Positions 48,273-57,752 of a DNA stretch of 64,000 bases are shown in pieces. The notes under the pieces were generated by a model. That model did no database searches, had not been told where the DNA came from, and saw only the letters and a program-made list of their open reading frames with translations. Within the stretch, counting starts at the first letter, position 1; each line of letters begins with the position of its first letter. The translations under genes and the position numbers were made by a program. The DNA lies in NCBI GenBank assembly GCA_003963245.1, contig RXJX01000020.1:101516-165515 (forward strand), read 5' to 3'. This DNA comes from Neisseriaceae bacterium (GTDB taxonomy: Bacteria > Pseudomonadota > Gammaproteobacteria > Burkholderiales > UBA11063).

Positions 48273-49658
48273 TTAGTACAAACCAGTTGTAAAATAAAAT
48301 CCAATTACAAAAAATACTGCCAATGTCTTAATGCAAGTAATTGCAAATACATCTTTGTAAGCTTGTTTATGGCTGAGTCCGGTAACAGCAAGCAGCGTGA
48401 TTACTGCACCATTATGAGGTAGAGTATCCATACCACCGGATGCCATAGCTGCAACACGATGTAGTACATCCATTGGGATATTCATCGTATGTGCTAACTC
48501 GATAAAGTGATTGGACATCGTAGCTAAGGCAATGCTTAAACCACCTGATGCAGAGCCAGTAATTCCTGCCAGCGTTGTAACCGTAATTGCCTCATTTATT
48601 AACGGATTAGGAATATGTTGCAAACCAGCAGCTACTACCATAAATCCAGGCATAGCAGCAATCACTCCACCAAAACCATATTCAGAAGCAGTATTGAGAG
48701 ATGCCAGTAATGCACCAGATACGGCTGCTTTGCTACCATCTGCAAAATGACGCATTACCGGACGAAAAGCGAAAACAATTACGCATAAAATACCCAAGAT
48801 TAACGCCGCTTCAACTGCCCAAATAGCGGTTAATTTACTTACATCTACACTGATATTTTTTCCACTAAGAGCAAATATAAATTCTTTACCATAACTTAAT
48901 GGAATCATGCGGGTAAAAATCAAATTACCTATGCCAACTACAAACAATGGCAAAACTGCAATTAGTGGATTAGCTAATTTTCCATGCTCAAAATTAGCTG
49001 GTTCATTTAGTAAATTTTTTCCATAGCCCTCATTGTTTTTAAGTGCTTTTTTACGACAGTATTCTAGGTATGTAACCCCAACCACTAAAATAAATAAACT
49101 ACCGACTACCCCTAAAATTGGCGCTGACCAAGTATTGGTTTGAAAAAAGGTACTAGGAATTATATTTTGGATTTGCGGTGTACCAGGCATGGAGTCCATC
49201 GTAAAACTAAATGCTCCCAGCGCAATTGTCCCAGGAATTAGGCGTTTAGGTATGTCACCAGCGCGAAATAACTCGGCTGCAAATGGATAGACTGCGAATA
49301 CTACTACAAATAATGATACTCCACCATAAGTCAACACTGCACAAACTAGAACGATTGCTAATATTGCTCTTTGTCGCCCAATCAGCTTAATCACTGCTGC
49401 CACAATTGATTTGGAGAAGCCTGATAACTCAATTACTTTACCAAAAATAGCTCCGAGCATAAATACTGGAAAGTAAAGCTTAATAAAGTCGACCATTTTC
49501 ACCATGAATACTTGGGAGAACATTGGCGCAACTAAACGTGGATTAGTTAAAAATACTGCAAGCAGGGCAGCGATTGGCGCAAAGAGAATTACACTATGAC
49601 CTTTATATGCTACGTACATCAAAAACGCCAACGCTAAAATTACGATTAAGACACTCAT
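48273..49658 (-). CDS. GntP-family permease
   Basis: Inner-membrane permease of 461 residues with about 12 hydrophobic segments. It resembles gluconate:H+ symporters: an opening ILALAFLMYVAYKGHSVILF and LNTASEYGFGGVIAAMPGF near residue 315. The family also imports other sugar acids and hydroxy acids. No gluconate kinase or dehydratase gene is nearby. Its upstream region is long and holds a strong inverted repeat. It stands alone as a transcription unit. Confidence 0.85.
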   Translation of the reverse strand: MSVLIVILALAFLMYVAYKGHSVILFAPIAALLAVFLTNPRLVAPMFSQVFMVKMVDFIKLYFPVFMLGAIFGKVIELSGFSKSIVAAVIKLIGRQRAILAIVLVCAVLTYGGVSLFVVVFAVYPFAAELFRAGDIPKRLIPGTIALGAFSFTMDSMPGTPQIQNIIPSTFFQTNTWSAPILGVVGSLFILVVGVTYLEYCRKKALKNNEGYGKNLLNEPANFEHGKLANPLIAVLPLFVVGIGNLIFTRMIPLSYGKEFIFALSGKNISVDVSKLTAIWAVEAALILGILCVIVFAFRPVMRHFADGSKAAVSGALLASLNTASEYGFGGVIAAMPGFMVVAAGLQHIPNPLINEAITVTTLAGITGSASGGLSIALATMSNHFIELAHTMNIPMDVLHRVAAMASGGMDTLPHNGAVITLLAVTGLSHKQAYKDVFAITCIKTLAVFFVIGFYFTTGLY

Positions 49659-50090
49659 CGGACAATTTCCTTTGAAAGAGGTGAAACTAGACTTTTATTA
49701 TAGCAGCTTACTATAGAAGTTTTATGGCTTTATATATTGCAATTGCTCAGTAGCATAGCGGGAAAAATGAAACCCATTGCTCAAGCTATGCTACAATAGA
49801 GAGGAGTGATAAACTTGTATCTAAGCTATTTATCAACATGTAAAGTTGAACAAATTTTAGATATGTCGCATGGATTAAAAAATCAAGTAAAATTACTGAG
49901 TAGGTGCATTAATTTCTTATTCTGTGTCTAGTTTTTAAACTATGCTCCATTCATTGTATTAATACTTCTTTACATCTGGATAAATTTAGATTTAGCTCTA
50001 ATTATCAAAGCAATAATAATCTCTATTGGGATTGGTTGAAATCAATCTACATTGATTATGTCTATCTAACTCATATATCTGGAGTGTTTT
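49659..50090. other. 432-base gene-free stretch between GntP-type and hydrolase genes
   Basis: Divergent intergenic region between the GntP-type permease (minus) and an exported hydrolase (plus). It holds a perfect 10-bp inverted repeat at 49750-49794 and, after it, an AGGAG site followed by a 38-residue frame that starts TTG at 49815 and stops at 49929-49931. The remaining bases near 49932-50090 are AT-rich; I see no promoter with both boxes and no RNA gene. Confidence 0.45.
49750..49794. repeat. Perfect 10-bp inverted repeat upstream of the GntP-type gene
   Basis: GTAGCATAGC (49750-49759) pairs with GCTATGCTAC (49785-49794) over a 25-base loop that holds GGG/CCC. Each arm is preceded by the octamer ATTGCTCA (49742-49749 and 49776-49783). 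The structure lies 90 to 135 bases before the gntP start, in its probable leader. Confidence 0.5.
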
Positions 50091-51101
50091 ATGATTTCTA
50101 GACTTATTAGATTTACGATTTTAATATTGGTATTTAATTTTACATTTGCTGATAGTATAATTAGTGAATGCGGGAATATCAATAAAGAACACATTTTATT
50201 TAAAAGAAATGGTTATAACTTAAATTTAGAACAAATCAGTTCTAGGAATTGCGACCTTGATAAAAATATCAAATATCCAGATGTTTTGCTTATTCATGGT
50301 CTTACGTACTCATCTCATCAATTTGATCTCCAATACAAAGATTATAGCGTAGCTGAGTTTTTAGCTCGAAAAGGTTATCGCGTTTGGTTGCTTGATATAA
50401 CTGGTTATGGAGGTTCCCAGAAACCAAACAATGGATTCTTAGTCAATAGTGACTATGCCGCGCAAGATATTGACAATGCTGCGAAGTTAATTCTTAAAAG
50501 AGAAAATTCTAATAAGATAAATCTATTAGGTTGGAGTGCAGGAACTATTACGGGTTCTAAAATGGTTAAATTAGACAATAGCATAATCAATACATTAATC
50601 CTTTATGCTCCAATTTATCATGCATCCGGAGTAGGGAAGGAAATAAATAGTTATCAATCATTTAATGAGTCTGCGGTGTTGTCTGATTTTCAGAGAGAGT
50701 CTCAGAGTCAACATATTGATTATACTTTAGTTGAATCTGAAGTTGTCAATAGATACCTAGAGCAATGTCGTAAATATGATGGTAACGGAAGTCCAAATGG
50801 AATCCGTAAAGAAATGTATCAACAAGATAAGAGTGTTACGTTATTTGATCCTAGTGCTTTAACCATGCCGGTTTTAGTAATTGGTGGAGCAAATGATGGA
50901 TATATTAGTCTAAAAACAGATATACCTTATTTAATGAATACAATGCCTAATAAGAATAATAAGCTGATTGTAATTAGAGGTGCTTCTCATATGCTAATGC
51001 TAGAAAAACCATATTATCATATATTCCAAGAAAATATACTAGAGTTTCTTAATAAGAATAATAACCTTTACACAGCTACCAAGGCAGAATCACATTTATA
51101 A
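50091..51101 (+). CDS. Exported alpha/beta-hydrolase
   Basis: Secreted hydrolase of 336 residues with a signal peptide (about 1-20, ending FTFADS). The oxyanion strand is VLLIHGLTYSSHQF, and the nucleophile elbow is GWSAGT with Ser149. The C-terminal strand VLVIGGANDGYIS is followed by RGASHMLMLEKP, whose His fits the catalytic position. These place it in the standard alpha/beta-hydrolase fold, with lysophospholipase or esterase as candidate activities. A CTGGAG purine site precedes the ATG. It has no operon partner and ends at a terminator. Confidence 0.75.
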   Translation: MISRLIRFTILILVFNFTFADSIISECGNINKEHILFKRNGYNLNLEQISSRNCDLDKNIKYPDVLLIHGLTYSSHQFDLQYKDYSVAEFLARKGYRVWLLDITGYGGSQKPNNGFLVNSDYAAQDIDNAAKLILKRENSNKINLLGWSAGTITGSKMVKLDNSIINTLILYAPIYHASGVGKEINSYQSFNESAVLSDFQRESQSQHIDYTLVESEVVNRYLEQCRKYDGNGSPNGIRKEMYQQDKSVTLFDPSALTMPVLVIGGANDGYISLKTDIPYLMNTMPNKNNKLIVIRGASHMLMLEKPYYHIFQENILEFLNKNNNLYTATKAESHL

Positions 51102-51161
51102 TGAAATTTAATATCTTTACTTTTAATAGTTTAAGTTTAATTTAACAACTCAGTTAAAATC

Positions 51162-51203
51162 GAGCTATATTTATAGATAGAAAATGAATATAGCTCCTTT
51201 TTT
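51162..51203. terminator. Intrinsic terminator between convergent genes
   Basis: GAGCTATATT (51162-51171) pairs exactly with AATATAGCTC (51187-51196), followed by six T on the plus strand. On the minus strand a shorter T-run follows, so it may serve both sides. Confidence 0.8.
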
Positions 51204-51282
51204 AAGAGTCTGTTTGTTTATCTAATTTAACTAACTGACGTTACGCAATCATGACAAGATAAATGAAATTATCATACTTTAT

Positions 51283-52836
51283 TTACAATAATTTCTCAAC
51301 TTCAGCTTTAACTAGATGAACTTGTACTCCATAAACGATTTGCAAATTGGCTGCATCAAGCTTAATAATACCTAATGACCCAGTAGATTTAATTTTCTCC
51401 TCATCAATTAAACTCATATCTTTTAATACGATTCTTAATCTGGTAATGCAATTATCTAGTGAGAGAATATTTCCACGCCCACCAAGTGCTGCTATAATTG
51501 TTTGAGCCCGCTGAGTTTTAGTCAAAATAGGAGCACTATCAGGAGAAGTCTCAGGGATACTATTTAGCTGACGACCAGGTGTATGCAGATCAAATTTGAG
51601 AATCGCCAGTTTGAAAGTAAAGTAATATAATGCAAACCAAACTAAACCTATAGGTAAAATTAAGTACCACTTAGTTTTTGTTCCTTGCAAAATTCCAAAA
51701 ACAACTAAATCAATTAAATTACCATCAGTATTACCAATTGTTACATGTAGTAACGAGACTGCAAGAAAACCTAGACCTGTATAAATTGCATGGATAAGGT
51801 AGAGATATGGCGCAGTAAATAGGAATAAAAACTCAAGTGGCTCGGTTATTCCGGCAATCACACAAGCAATTACTCCACTAATTAAGACACCTTTAATCTG
51901 TGGGCGGTTTTCTGGCTTAGCACAGTGATATATTGCTAATGCTGCTCCAGGTAGCCCAAATAAGAATGTCGGCATTTTACCTTGTGATAAAAATTGTGTA
52001 GCCTGTAGATTAAAGTTTTGTGTAAGTGGATCAGCTAATTGAGCGTAGTAAATATTGAGTGCACCATATACCTGATGTCCATTAATTAGCATTTCACCTC
52101 CGGCTGGTGTGAAGCGAATTAAGGCAACTAAAATGTGATGCAAACCAAATGGTAATAATAGACGTTCACCAGTTCCAAATAAAAATGGTGCAAAAACCCC
52201 TGTTGCTACTAATGATTGACCAGCACTATTAATAAGATGAGCTACAAACGGCCAACTAAGTGGTAGAACAAGCCCAACTAAACTCATCACAACGGTGGTA
52301 ATAATTGGGACAAAACGAGCGCCAGAAAAGAATGATAATGCATCCGGTAGCTGAATATTATAAAAACGTTGATGAAGTTTAGCAACAATTATCCCTGAAA
52401 CTATACCTCCTAAAACTCCCATATCAATACTTTGGATGCCAAAAACCATGGTTTGACCATTATTCACTAAATCACCACGAATTGCTAACATTCCAAGCTT
52501 AGTTAACATGAAATTAGCTGCACTATGCATGATATAGAAACCAACAAATCCAGCAAAACCAGCGACACCTTTTTCAGCTTTGACTAATGCAATTGGAATT
52601 GCGATAGCAAATAATGCTGGTAAGTTTTGAAAACCAAAAGCACCAATTGTAGTTATATAGCTGGCGATGAAATTAATCAGTGGATTTTTTAACCATGGTA
52701 ATAATTGCACTAATTGCGGTGTAGTTAATGCTGAACCAATCCCAAGGAGCATACCCAGTGCAGATAGTAATGCAACAGGCAACATAAATGCTTTACCTAA
52801 ATTTTGAAAGAAATCCATAGAGATAAATTTACGCAT
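51283..52836 (-). CDS. PTS permease EIIC-EIIB, MalX/glucose-family
   Basis: Inner-membrane sugar permease of 517 residues. EIIC (about 1-400) has about ten hydrophobic segments, including ITEPLEFLFLFTAPYLY. The EIIB domain near the C-terminus has the phosphorylated Cys463 in LDNCITRLRI. There is no EIIA domain, so it must borrow one; the only glucose-type EIIA in the window is in the fusion at 9256-11772. An AGGAA site precedes the ATG. The gene overlaps the upstream PLP lyase by 8 bases and is surely co-translated with it. This pairing resembles malXY. Confidence 0.88.
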   Translation of the reverse strand: MRKFISMDFFQNLGKAFMLPVALLSALGMLLGIGSALTTPQLVQLLPWLKNPLINFIASYITTIGAFGFQNLPALFAIAIPIALVKAEKGVAGFAGFVGFYIMHSAANFMLTKLGMLAIRGDLVNNGQTMVFGIQSIDMGVLGGIVSGIIVAKLHQRFYNIQLPDALSFFSGARFVPIITTVVMSLVGLVLPLSWPFVAHLINSAGQSLVATGVFAPFLFGTGERLLLPFGLHHILVALIRFTPAGGEMLINGHQVYGALNIYYAQLADPLTQNFNLQATQFLSQGKMPTFLFGLPGAALAIYHCAKPENRPQIKGVLISGVIACVIAGITEPLEFLFLFTAPYLYLIHAIYTGLGFLAVSLLHVTIGNTDGNLIDLVVFGILQGTKTKWYLILPIGLVWFALYYFTFKLAILKFDLHTPGRQLNSIPETSPDSAPILTKTQRAQTIIAALGGRGNILSLDNCITRLRIVLKDMSLIDEEKIKSTGSLGIIKLDAANLQIVYGVQVHLVKAEVEKLL

Positions 52837-53998
52837 GATTTGTTCCTATTTGATTTAATGCTTGCTCTAAATCCTGAATAATTGTTTTTGCATCAAGAAG
52901 CCCAAGAGAAAAGCGAATTATTACATTATCACTTATTGGTTTACGTAGTTCGTTGATATCTTTTACCATTACTAGACTCTCAAATCCGCCCCAGCTTACT
53001 GCAATATTAAATGTTTGCAGATGATTGATAAAACTGCGAATTTCATGGGTATGATTATTTACAAGCTGAATTGAAAATAATCCAGCATACCCATTAGTTT
53101 GATTTTGGTAAATATCTCTTTGTTCTGGTGAATAACTAAGCGGATGATAAATAGCTTTAATTTGCGGATGTTTACTCAAATAGTCAATCACCAAAGTAGT
53201 TGTTTGTGATAGAGCTTCCAAGCGCAAGGGGAGAGTTCGCAATCCACGTAAAAGTAAAAAAGCATCATTGGGGCTTAATACAGAACCAGACAGTTTATAA
53301 CCATATTTATCAATATTAATCATCAATTTTTGCGAAGTAACTACTGCTCCGGCAATTACATCACTGTGTCCTCCTGTGTATTTAGAGAGCGAATACACTG
53401 CAATATCTATGCCTAAACTCAGTGGTTTTTGGAGCAGTGGCGTCAAACAAGTATTGTCAATTATGGTAACAATATTACGCGCTTTAGCAAATTGTGCCAG
53501 TTTTTGCAAATCAATAGTTTCAAAAGTCATGGTAGCGGGTGATTCAGTATATATTACCTTGGTATTTGCTTTAGTCAATTGTTCTAGCTGACTAATTTCC
53601 ACAAGCGAGTATACATCAAAACTGATCCCATAACGCTCCATGAATTTGAGATAATCTAAGGTTGGTCCATAAATTGTATTTAAGACTAATACATGATCAC
53701 CACTATTTAAGGTTGAGAATAGTGCTGCCGAAATAGCACCCATTCCAGAGGAAAATACCCGACATTGCTCCGCCTGATCCAAGGCAGCCAATTTTTGCTC
53801 CAAAATTTTACAGCTTGGATTATTACCACGGGTATAACAATAAGCTTGATTTAACTTATCCTTATAGTCAATGTAGTCCTCAATAGTGTTGAAGCTAAAA
53901 ATAGAGCTTTGATAAATTGGTGGATTTACTGCAGAAAAGCTATGTTCATTATCGGTTAGGCAAATTAACTTGTCTTGCTCACTGATTTGTTGCAGCAT
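52829..53998 (-). CDS. Trans-sulfuration-family PLP enzyme (cystathionine lyase / methionine gamma-lyase type)
   Basis: PLP-dependent enzyme of 389 residues in the Cys/Met metabolism family. The PLP lysine is Lys206 in YSLSKYTGGHSD. SSGMGAIS binds the cofactor phosphate, and the segment YTRGNNPSCKILEQKLA is typical. It could be a cystathionine gamma-synthase, beta-lyase or a methionine gamma-lyase; I cannot resolve these by eye. An AGGA site precedes the ATG, and it overlaps the start of the permease gene. No other methionine or cysteine gene is near. Confidence 0.88.
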   Translation of the reverse strand: MLQQISEQDKLICLTDNEHSFSAVNPPIYQSSIFSFNTIEDYIDYKDKLNQAYCYTRGNNPSCKILEQKLAALDQAEQCRVFSSGMGAISAALFSTLNSGDHVLVLNTIYGPTLDYLKFMERYGISFDVYSLVEISQLEQLTKANTKVIYTESPATMTFETIDLQKLAQFAKARNIVTIIDNTCLTPLLQKPLSLGIDIAVYSLSKYTGGHSDVIAGAVVTSQKLMINIDKYGYKLSGSVLSPNDAFLLLRGLRTLPLRLEALSQTTTLVIDYLSKHPQIKAIYHPLSYSPEQRDIYQNQTNGYAGLFSIQLVNNHTHEIRSFINHLQTFNIAVSWGGFESLVMVKDINELRKPISDNVIIRFSLGLLDAKTIIQDLEQALNQIGTNHA

Positions 53999-54024
53999 GA
54001 GAGTGTCCTTTATAACTGAACAAT

Positions 54025-54987
54025 TTAATTATTGTGTAGCTTTTGCCACTGGGCAATTTTTTGTTTAATTATAGGCATTTGTGCCATTGCCGCCTTATAC
54101 CCAATATCGATTGCTTCTTGTTTCTTATCAAAGCTAAAACTAGATAAAGTAGTTATATCCGGGTGAATTACTACATCAGCTTGCTTTAACTGTTCAGCCA
54201 AAAGCTTCACGCTTAAAATATTAATTGTTTGATCAAAATTAGATAAATACCCGCTGCGACCTTGTTCTGGCTTAGCACTGATATCAACTGCAATGATAAA
54301 ATTAGCACCTGCTTTTTTAGCATAAGTTACTGGAACTGGTGCTGATAAACCACCATCTACATAGCGATGATTATTCATTTGTACTGGCATAAATACATTA
54401 GGAATAGAACATGAAGCGCGTACAGCAATGCCAGTGTCACCATTATTGAAACCAATACTCTGTCCGCTATCCAGATCGGTCGCTACCGCAGTAAATTTAG
54501 TTCTTAATTTTTGTAATGGTGTATTTTTTACACGTGCATCAACAAACTGTTGCAAACGAGTACCTTTAATAACGCCATCACGGCTAAAGGTAAAATCCGC
54601 CAAATTTAACTCATCCATTTGATAAGATATTTTCTGTAGCTGTTCAGGCGTATAACCATAAGCATAAAGACTACCGACTAATGATCCTGCAGAGGTTCCG
54701 GTTATAACTTGTGCCTTGATATGGTTTTCTTCAAGTGCCTTAATAACCCCGATATGTGCGAATCCTTTGGCAGCACCACCGCCTAAAGCTAATCCAATCA
54801 CTAATGGTTCAGGAGCTTTTTTAACTATTGTTGATGCTGGTGCAGATTCTGCCTCGACAAAGCTCTCGCTATTATTGGCAAGCGTGGCGATAATATCCTG
54901 CTCAGTAACCGACTCTACGTTTTCTTCTGCGTAAACTAAACCTAAAGACACTCCAAGAACTAATAAAATTATTTTTAAACGCGACAT
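54025..54987 (-). CDS. Exported patatin-like phospholipase (RssA-type)
   Basis: Lipid acyl hydrolase of 320 residues with a signal peptide (about 1-20, ending VYAEE). The patatin fold shows the oxyanion loop LALGGGAAKG, the nucleophile Ser99 in GTSAGS and the catalytic Asp in VDGGLSAP. Cytosolic RssA lacks a signal peptide, so this is a secreted relative. An AGGA precedes the ATG. It lies 27 bases upstream of the lyase on the same strand; the link may be simple proximity. Confidence 0.85.
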   Translation of the reverse strand: MSRLKIILLVLGVSLGLVYAEENVESVTEQDIIATLANNSESFVEAESAPASTIVKKAPEPLVIGLALGGGAAKGFAHIGVIKALEENHIKAQVITGTSAGSLVGSLYAYGYTPEQLQKISYQMDELNLADFTFSRDGVIKGTRLQQFVDARVKNTPLQKLRTKFTAVATDLDSGQSIGFNNGDTGIAVRASCSIPNVFMPVQMNNHRYVDGGLSAPVPVTYAKKAGANFIIAVDISAKPEQGRSGYLSNFDQTINILSVKLLAEQLKQADVVIHPDITTLSSFSFDKKQEAIDIGYKAAMAQMPIIKQKIAQWQKLHNN

Positions 54988-55003
54988 ATATTCCTACTTT
55001 TAT

Positions 55004-55810
55004 CTAAGATTGACATTGTGGACAATAAAAACTATTACGTTGCCCAAGCCTTATTTCTCTGATGATACTCTCGCAGATTCTGCAAGATTTTTTAGCTCTT
55101 CCATAAACATTGTGACTTTGCTGAAAATAACCCAGCTCACCCTGTGCATTCTTATAATCACGCAACGAACTACCACCAGCAGCAATTGCTTCATTTAATA
55201 CTTTTTTAATGTTTTTTACTAAAACTTGACACTCTAACAAAGTAATATTTTCTCCAAGACGTAATGGGCTAATTTTACTTAGAAATAATGATTCACATGC
55301 ATAAATGTTTCCCACTCCGACTACAATAGCGTTGTCCATGATTAACTGCTTAATTGCTGTTTTACGGGTTTTAACTTTTTGATATAGGTAATCTGAAGTA
55401 AAATCCTGTTCCAGTGGTTCCGGACCAAGCTTACCTAAAATAGGGTTATTTTCCAATTCAGTAGCATACACTACACAACCAAACCGCCGTGGGTCATTAT
55501 AACGCAGTATAAAATCATTACAGATTATATCTACATGATCATGTTTTTGTAATGGAATATTCTTCTTTAACAGTGTTATACGACCCGACATACCAAGGTG
55601 AATAAGCAAATATCCCCGTTCTAAATGGATGATGACGTACTTTGCTCGGCGACTAATTTTTAGAATTTTGCTGCCTACTTCCTGATTAAGTAATGGCTCA
55701 TCCAGTGGGTAACGTAAGCGTGGAAATCGAACTATTACAGCCTTAAGCGTTGTACCACATAATTCTTGAAGTCCATTTTTAACCGTTTCAACTTCAGGCA
55801 ATTCTGGCAT
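55004..55810 (-). CDS. mutM: Formamidopyrimidine-DNA glycosylase
   Basis: Base-excision repair enzyme that removes 8-oxoguanine and nicks the abasic site. It has 268 residues. The catalytic N-terminus is MPELPEVET with Pro2 as Schiff-base residue and Glu3. A zinc finger lies at the C-terminus with CRIC and CPQC. The central GVGNIYACE segment is intact. It is 16 bases upstream of the patatin gene on the same strand and may be co-transcribed. Confidence 0.96.
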   Translation of the reverse strand: MPELPEVETVKNGLQELCGTTLKAVIVRFPRLRYPLDEPLLNQEVGSKILKISRRAKYVIIHLERGYLLIHLGMSGRITLLKKNIPLQKHDHVDIICNDFILRYNDPRRFGCVVYATELENNPILGKLGPEPLEQDFTSDYLYQKVKTRKTAIKQLIMDNAIVVGVGNIYACESLFLSKISPLRLGENITLLECQVLVKNIKKVLNEAIAAGGSSLRDYKNAQGELGYFQQSHNVYGRAKKSCRICESIIREIRLGQRNSFYCPQCQS

Positions 55811-55922
55811 AAAAAAAATTCCTTCGAATCAAAAAATGGTAAAATCCCACGGTTATATAATATTTACAAGTAAAGTATGTTTGATTATCTTACGATATTA
55901 TAAGAAATAATGAGGGTTAAGA

Positions 55923-57752
55923 ATGAAAAAATTGATTAGTATATTTATTGCAGCAGGTATAATAAGTGCATGTTCTAGTTCAGCACCACCATATTCACAA
56001 CAACAGTTTTCTACTGAAAACTATCAGGAAAATGTCGTAAATGCGATTGAATATGCTGATAATTTTGTTGACTTTGATCAAAATAAACTGCCTAAAGCAT
56101 CATTGGAAGCTGACGATCTCGCAACGTTATTAAAGGCGGATATGGCGTTTAATCAAGGAAATTACTCAATCGCTGCAGAAGGTTATTATCTATTAGCTAA
56201 AAAATACAATGACCCGCGAATTATTTATAAAGCAATTATTAGCTATGAACACAGCAGCAATTCTCAGCAATCCTTAGATCGCTTAGGAGAATTAATTAAT
56301 CAGATGGTAAAAGTAGCGCCTGATTCAAATGTGGCTCATTTATTTGGTATCCGTATTGCTTTAGAACAAAATAACTTTGATTTAGCTAAAAGTGATCTAG
56401 CAAAAGTAATCAAAACTGACCCGACAAAAACACGTTCAATATTGCTCTTTTTGTCAACGATAATCAGTAATGATGTCAATTCAGAATCAGATGATAGTTT
56501 AGCTAAATTCGCCAAATACGTAGCAAACAAATATTCTTCATATCCTGAAGCTGATTTATTTGCTTTGGTAGCATATAGTATCACAGAGCAAGAACCAGAA
56601 CTGCTGACAACAATAACAAAAATCAATCAAGAGTATCCTAGTTGGGAAGTTCCAATTTTTTGGTCTGCGGGAATTTTAGCTAAAGAGAATAATTTTCCAC
56701 TATTACTAAAAATGATGCAACATGAGATAGCGACTTTACCTAAACCTTCATCGACTTTAGTTAATCTTTACGTTGCAACACTAATTCGTACTGGCAATTT
56801 AGAGGATGCTAATCAATATATCGAATCAGCTCAAAAATTAACTCCTTCTAATGGTAATCTGCTAGTTGATTCTGCAATCATTAATTTTAAATTAGCAAGA
56901 ACTAATCGCGCGATTGATGCACTCCAAACTGCGCTAAGCAATAACTATACTCTTGATGGCACGGTAAATCTAGCACTAGGAAGTCTTTATGATAGTGAAT
57001 CACAAAGTGAAAGCGCAATCAGTAATTATCGTGCTGCTGCAAGTGCTAACCCGATTCTTGAACCAGCAGCAAACGTTGGGATGTTACGCTCTTATATAAG
57101 GCAAGGTAATTATTCGGCAGCTAATGGTTTTATTGACACTATGTCCAAGGCAGGTAAGCTGAATGCTCATGATAGCGCCATATTAAAATTATCTATTTAT
57201 ACTGAATTAGGCAACTATAACGAAGCATATAAAATTGCAGCTAAAGATATTAAGCGTTATAGCAATGATAAGACTTTTGTTTATTATTATGCCTCATTGT
57301 CGGCAATGACTAATCGCAATGAGCAGGCGGTTACCTGGTATAATAAATACATTAAATTAAACCCAAGTGATCCAGTTGGTTACAATGATTTAGGGTTTTT
57401 ATTAGCAGATAAAACCACAAATTATGTGAAAGCTTACTCTTTAGCTGAAAAAGCTTACAAAATGTCTCCTAATGATCCTGCAATTTTAGATACCATTGGT
57501 TGGGCTTCATTTAAACTGGGTGAATATGCACGTGCAGAGAGCTATTTAAGCCGTGCGTATAAGGCTACTCAAGATCGTGATACAGCGCTTCATTTACGGC
57601 AAGTTTATCTAGCTGAAGGTAAAAAAGACTTAGCAGATAAAGTAGTTGTAATTTCTCCCGAAGTACAGCAAATGCAATTGCAAAAATCACTGACTGAGCA
57701 GTCTATGCTGATTTTAATGTATTATCAATTTGGTTTGGATTTCACTAAGTGA
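55923..57752 (+). CDS. TPR-repeat lipoprotein upstream of lolB
   Basis: Lipoprotein of 609 residues with the signal peptide ending in lipobox ISAC (lipidated Cys at about residue 17). The rest is helical with many tetratricopeptide-like repeats, clearest at about 455-530 (VTWYNKYIKLNPSDPVGYN, then SLAEKAYKMSPNDPAILD). Such a gene precedes lolB in many Betaproteobacteria, where its role is not settled. The stop TGA overlaps the GTG of lolB, so the two are coupled. It ends FGLDFTK. Confidence 0.8.
   Translation: MKKLISIFIAAGIISACSSSAPPYSQQQFSTENYQENVVNAIEYADNFVDFDQNKLPKASLEADDLATLLKADMAFNQGNYSIAAEGYYLLAKKYNDPRIIYKAIISYEHSSNSQQSLDRLGELINQMVKVAPDSNVAHLFGIRIALEQNNFDLAKSDLAKVIKTDPTKTRSILLFLSTIISNDVNSESDDSLAKFAKYVANKYSSYPEADLFALVAYSITEQEPELLTTITKINQEYPSWEVPIFWSAGILAKENNFPLLLKMMQHEIATLPKPSSTLVNLYVATLIRTGNLEDANQYIESAQKLTPSNGNLLVDSAIINFKLARTNRAIDALQTALSNNYTLDGTVNLALGSLYDSESQSESAISNYRAAASANPILEPAANVGMLRSYIRQGNYSAANGFIDTMSKAGKLNAHDSAILKLSIYTELGNYNEAYKIAAKDIKRYSNDKTFVYYYASLSAMTNRNEQAVTWYNKYIKLNPSDPVGYNDLGFLLADKTTNYVKAYSLAEKAYKMSPNDPAILDTIGWASFKLGEYARAESYLSRAYKATQDRDTALHLRQVYLAEGKKDLADKVVVISPEVQQMQLQKSLTEQSMLILMYYQFGLDFTK

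Noticed and set aside
49777..49797. Promoter with TTGCTC and TACAAT near the inverted repeat
   Set aside because: The boxes are only 9 bases apart, so they cannot act as a pair.
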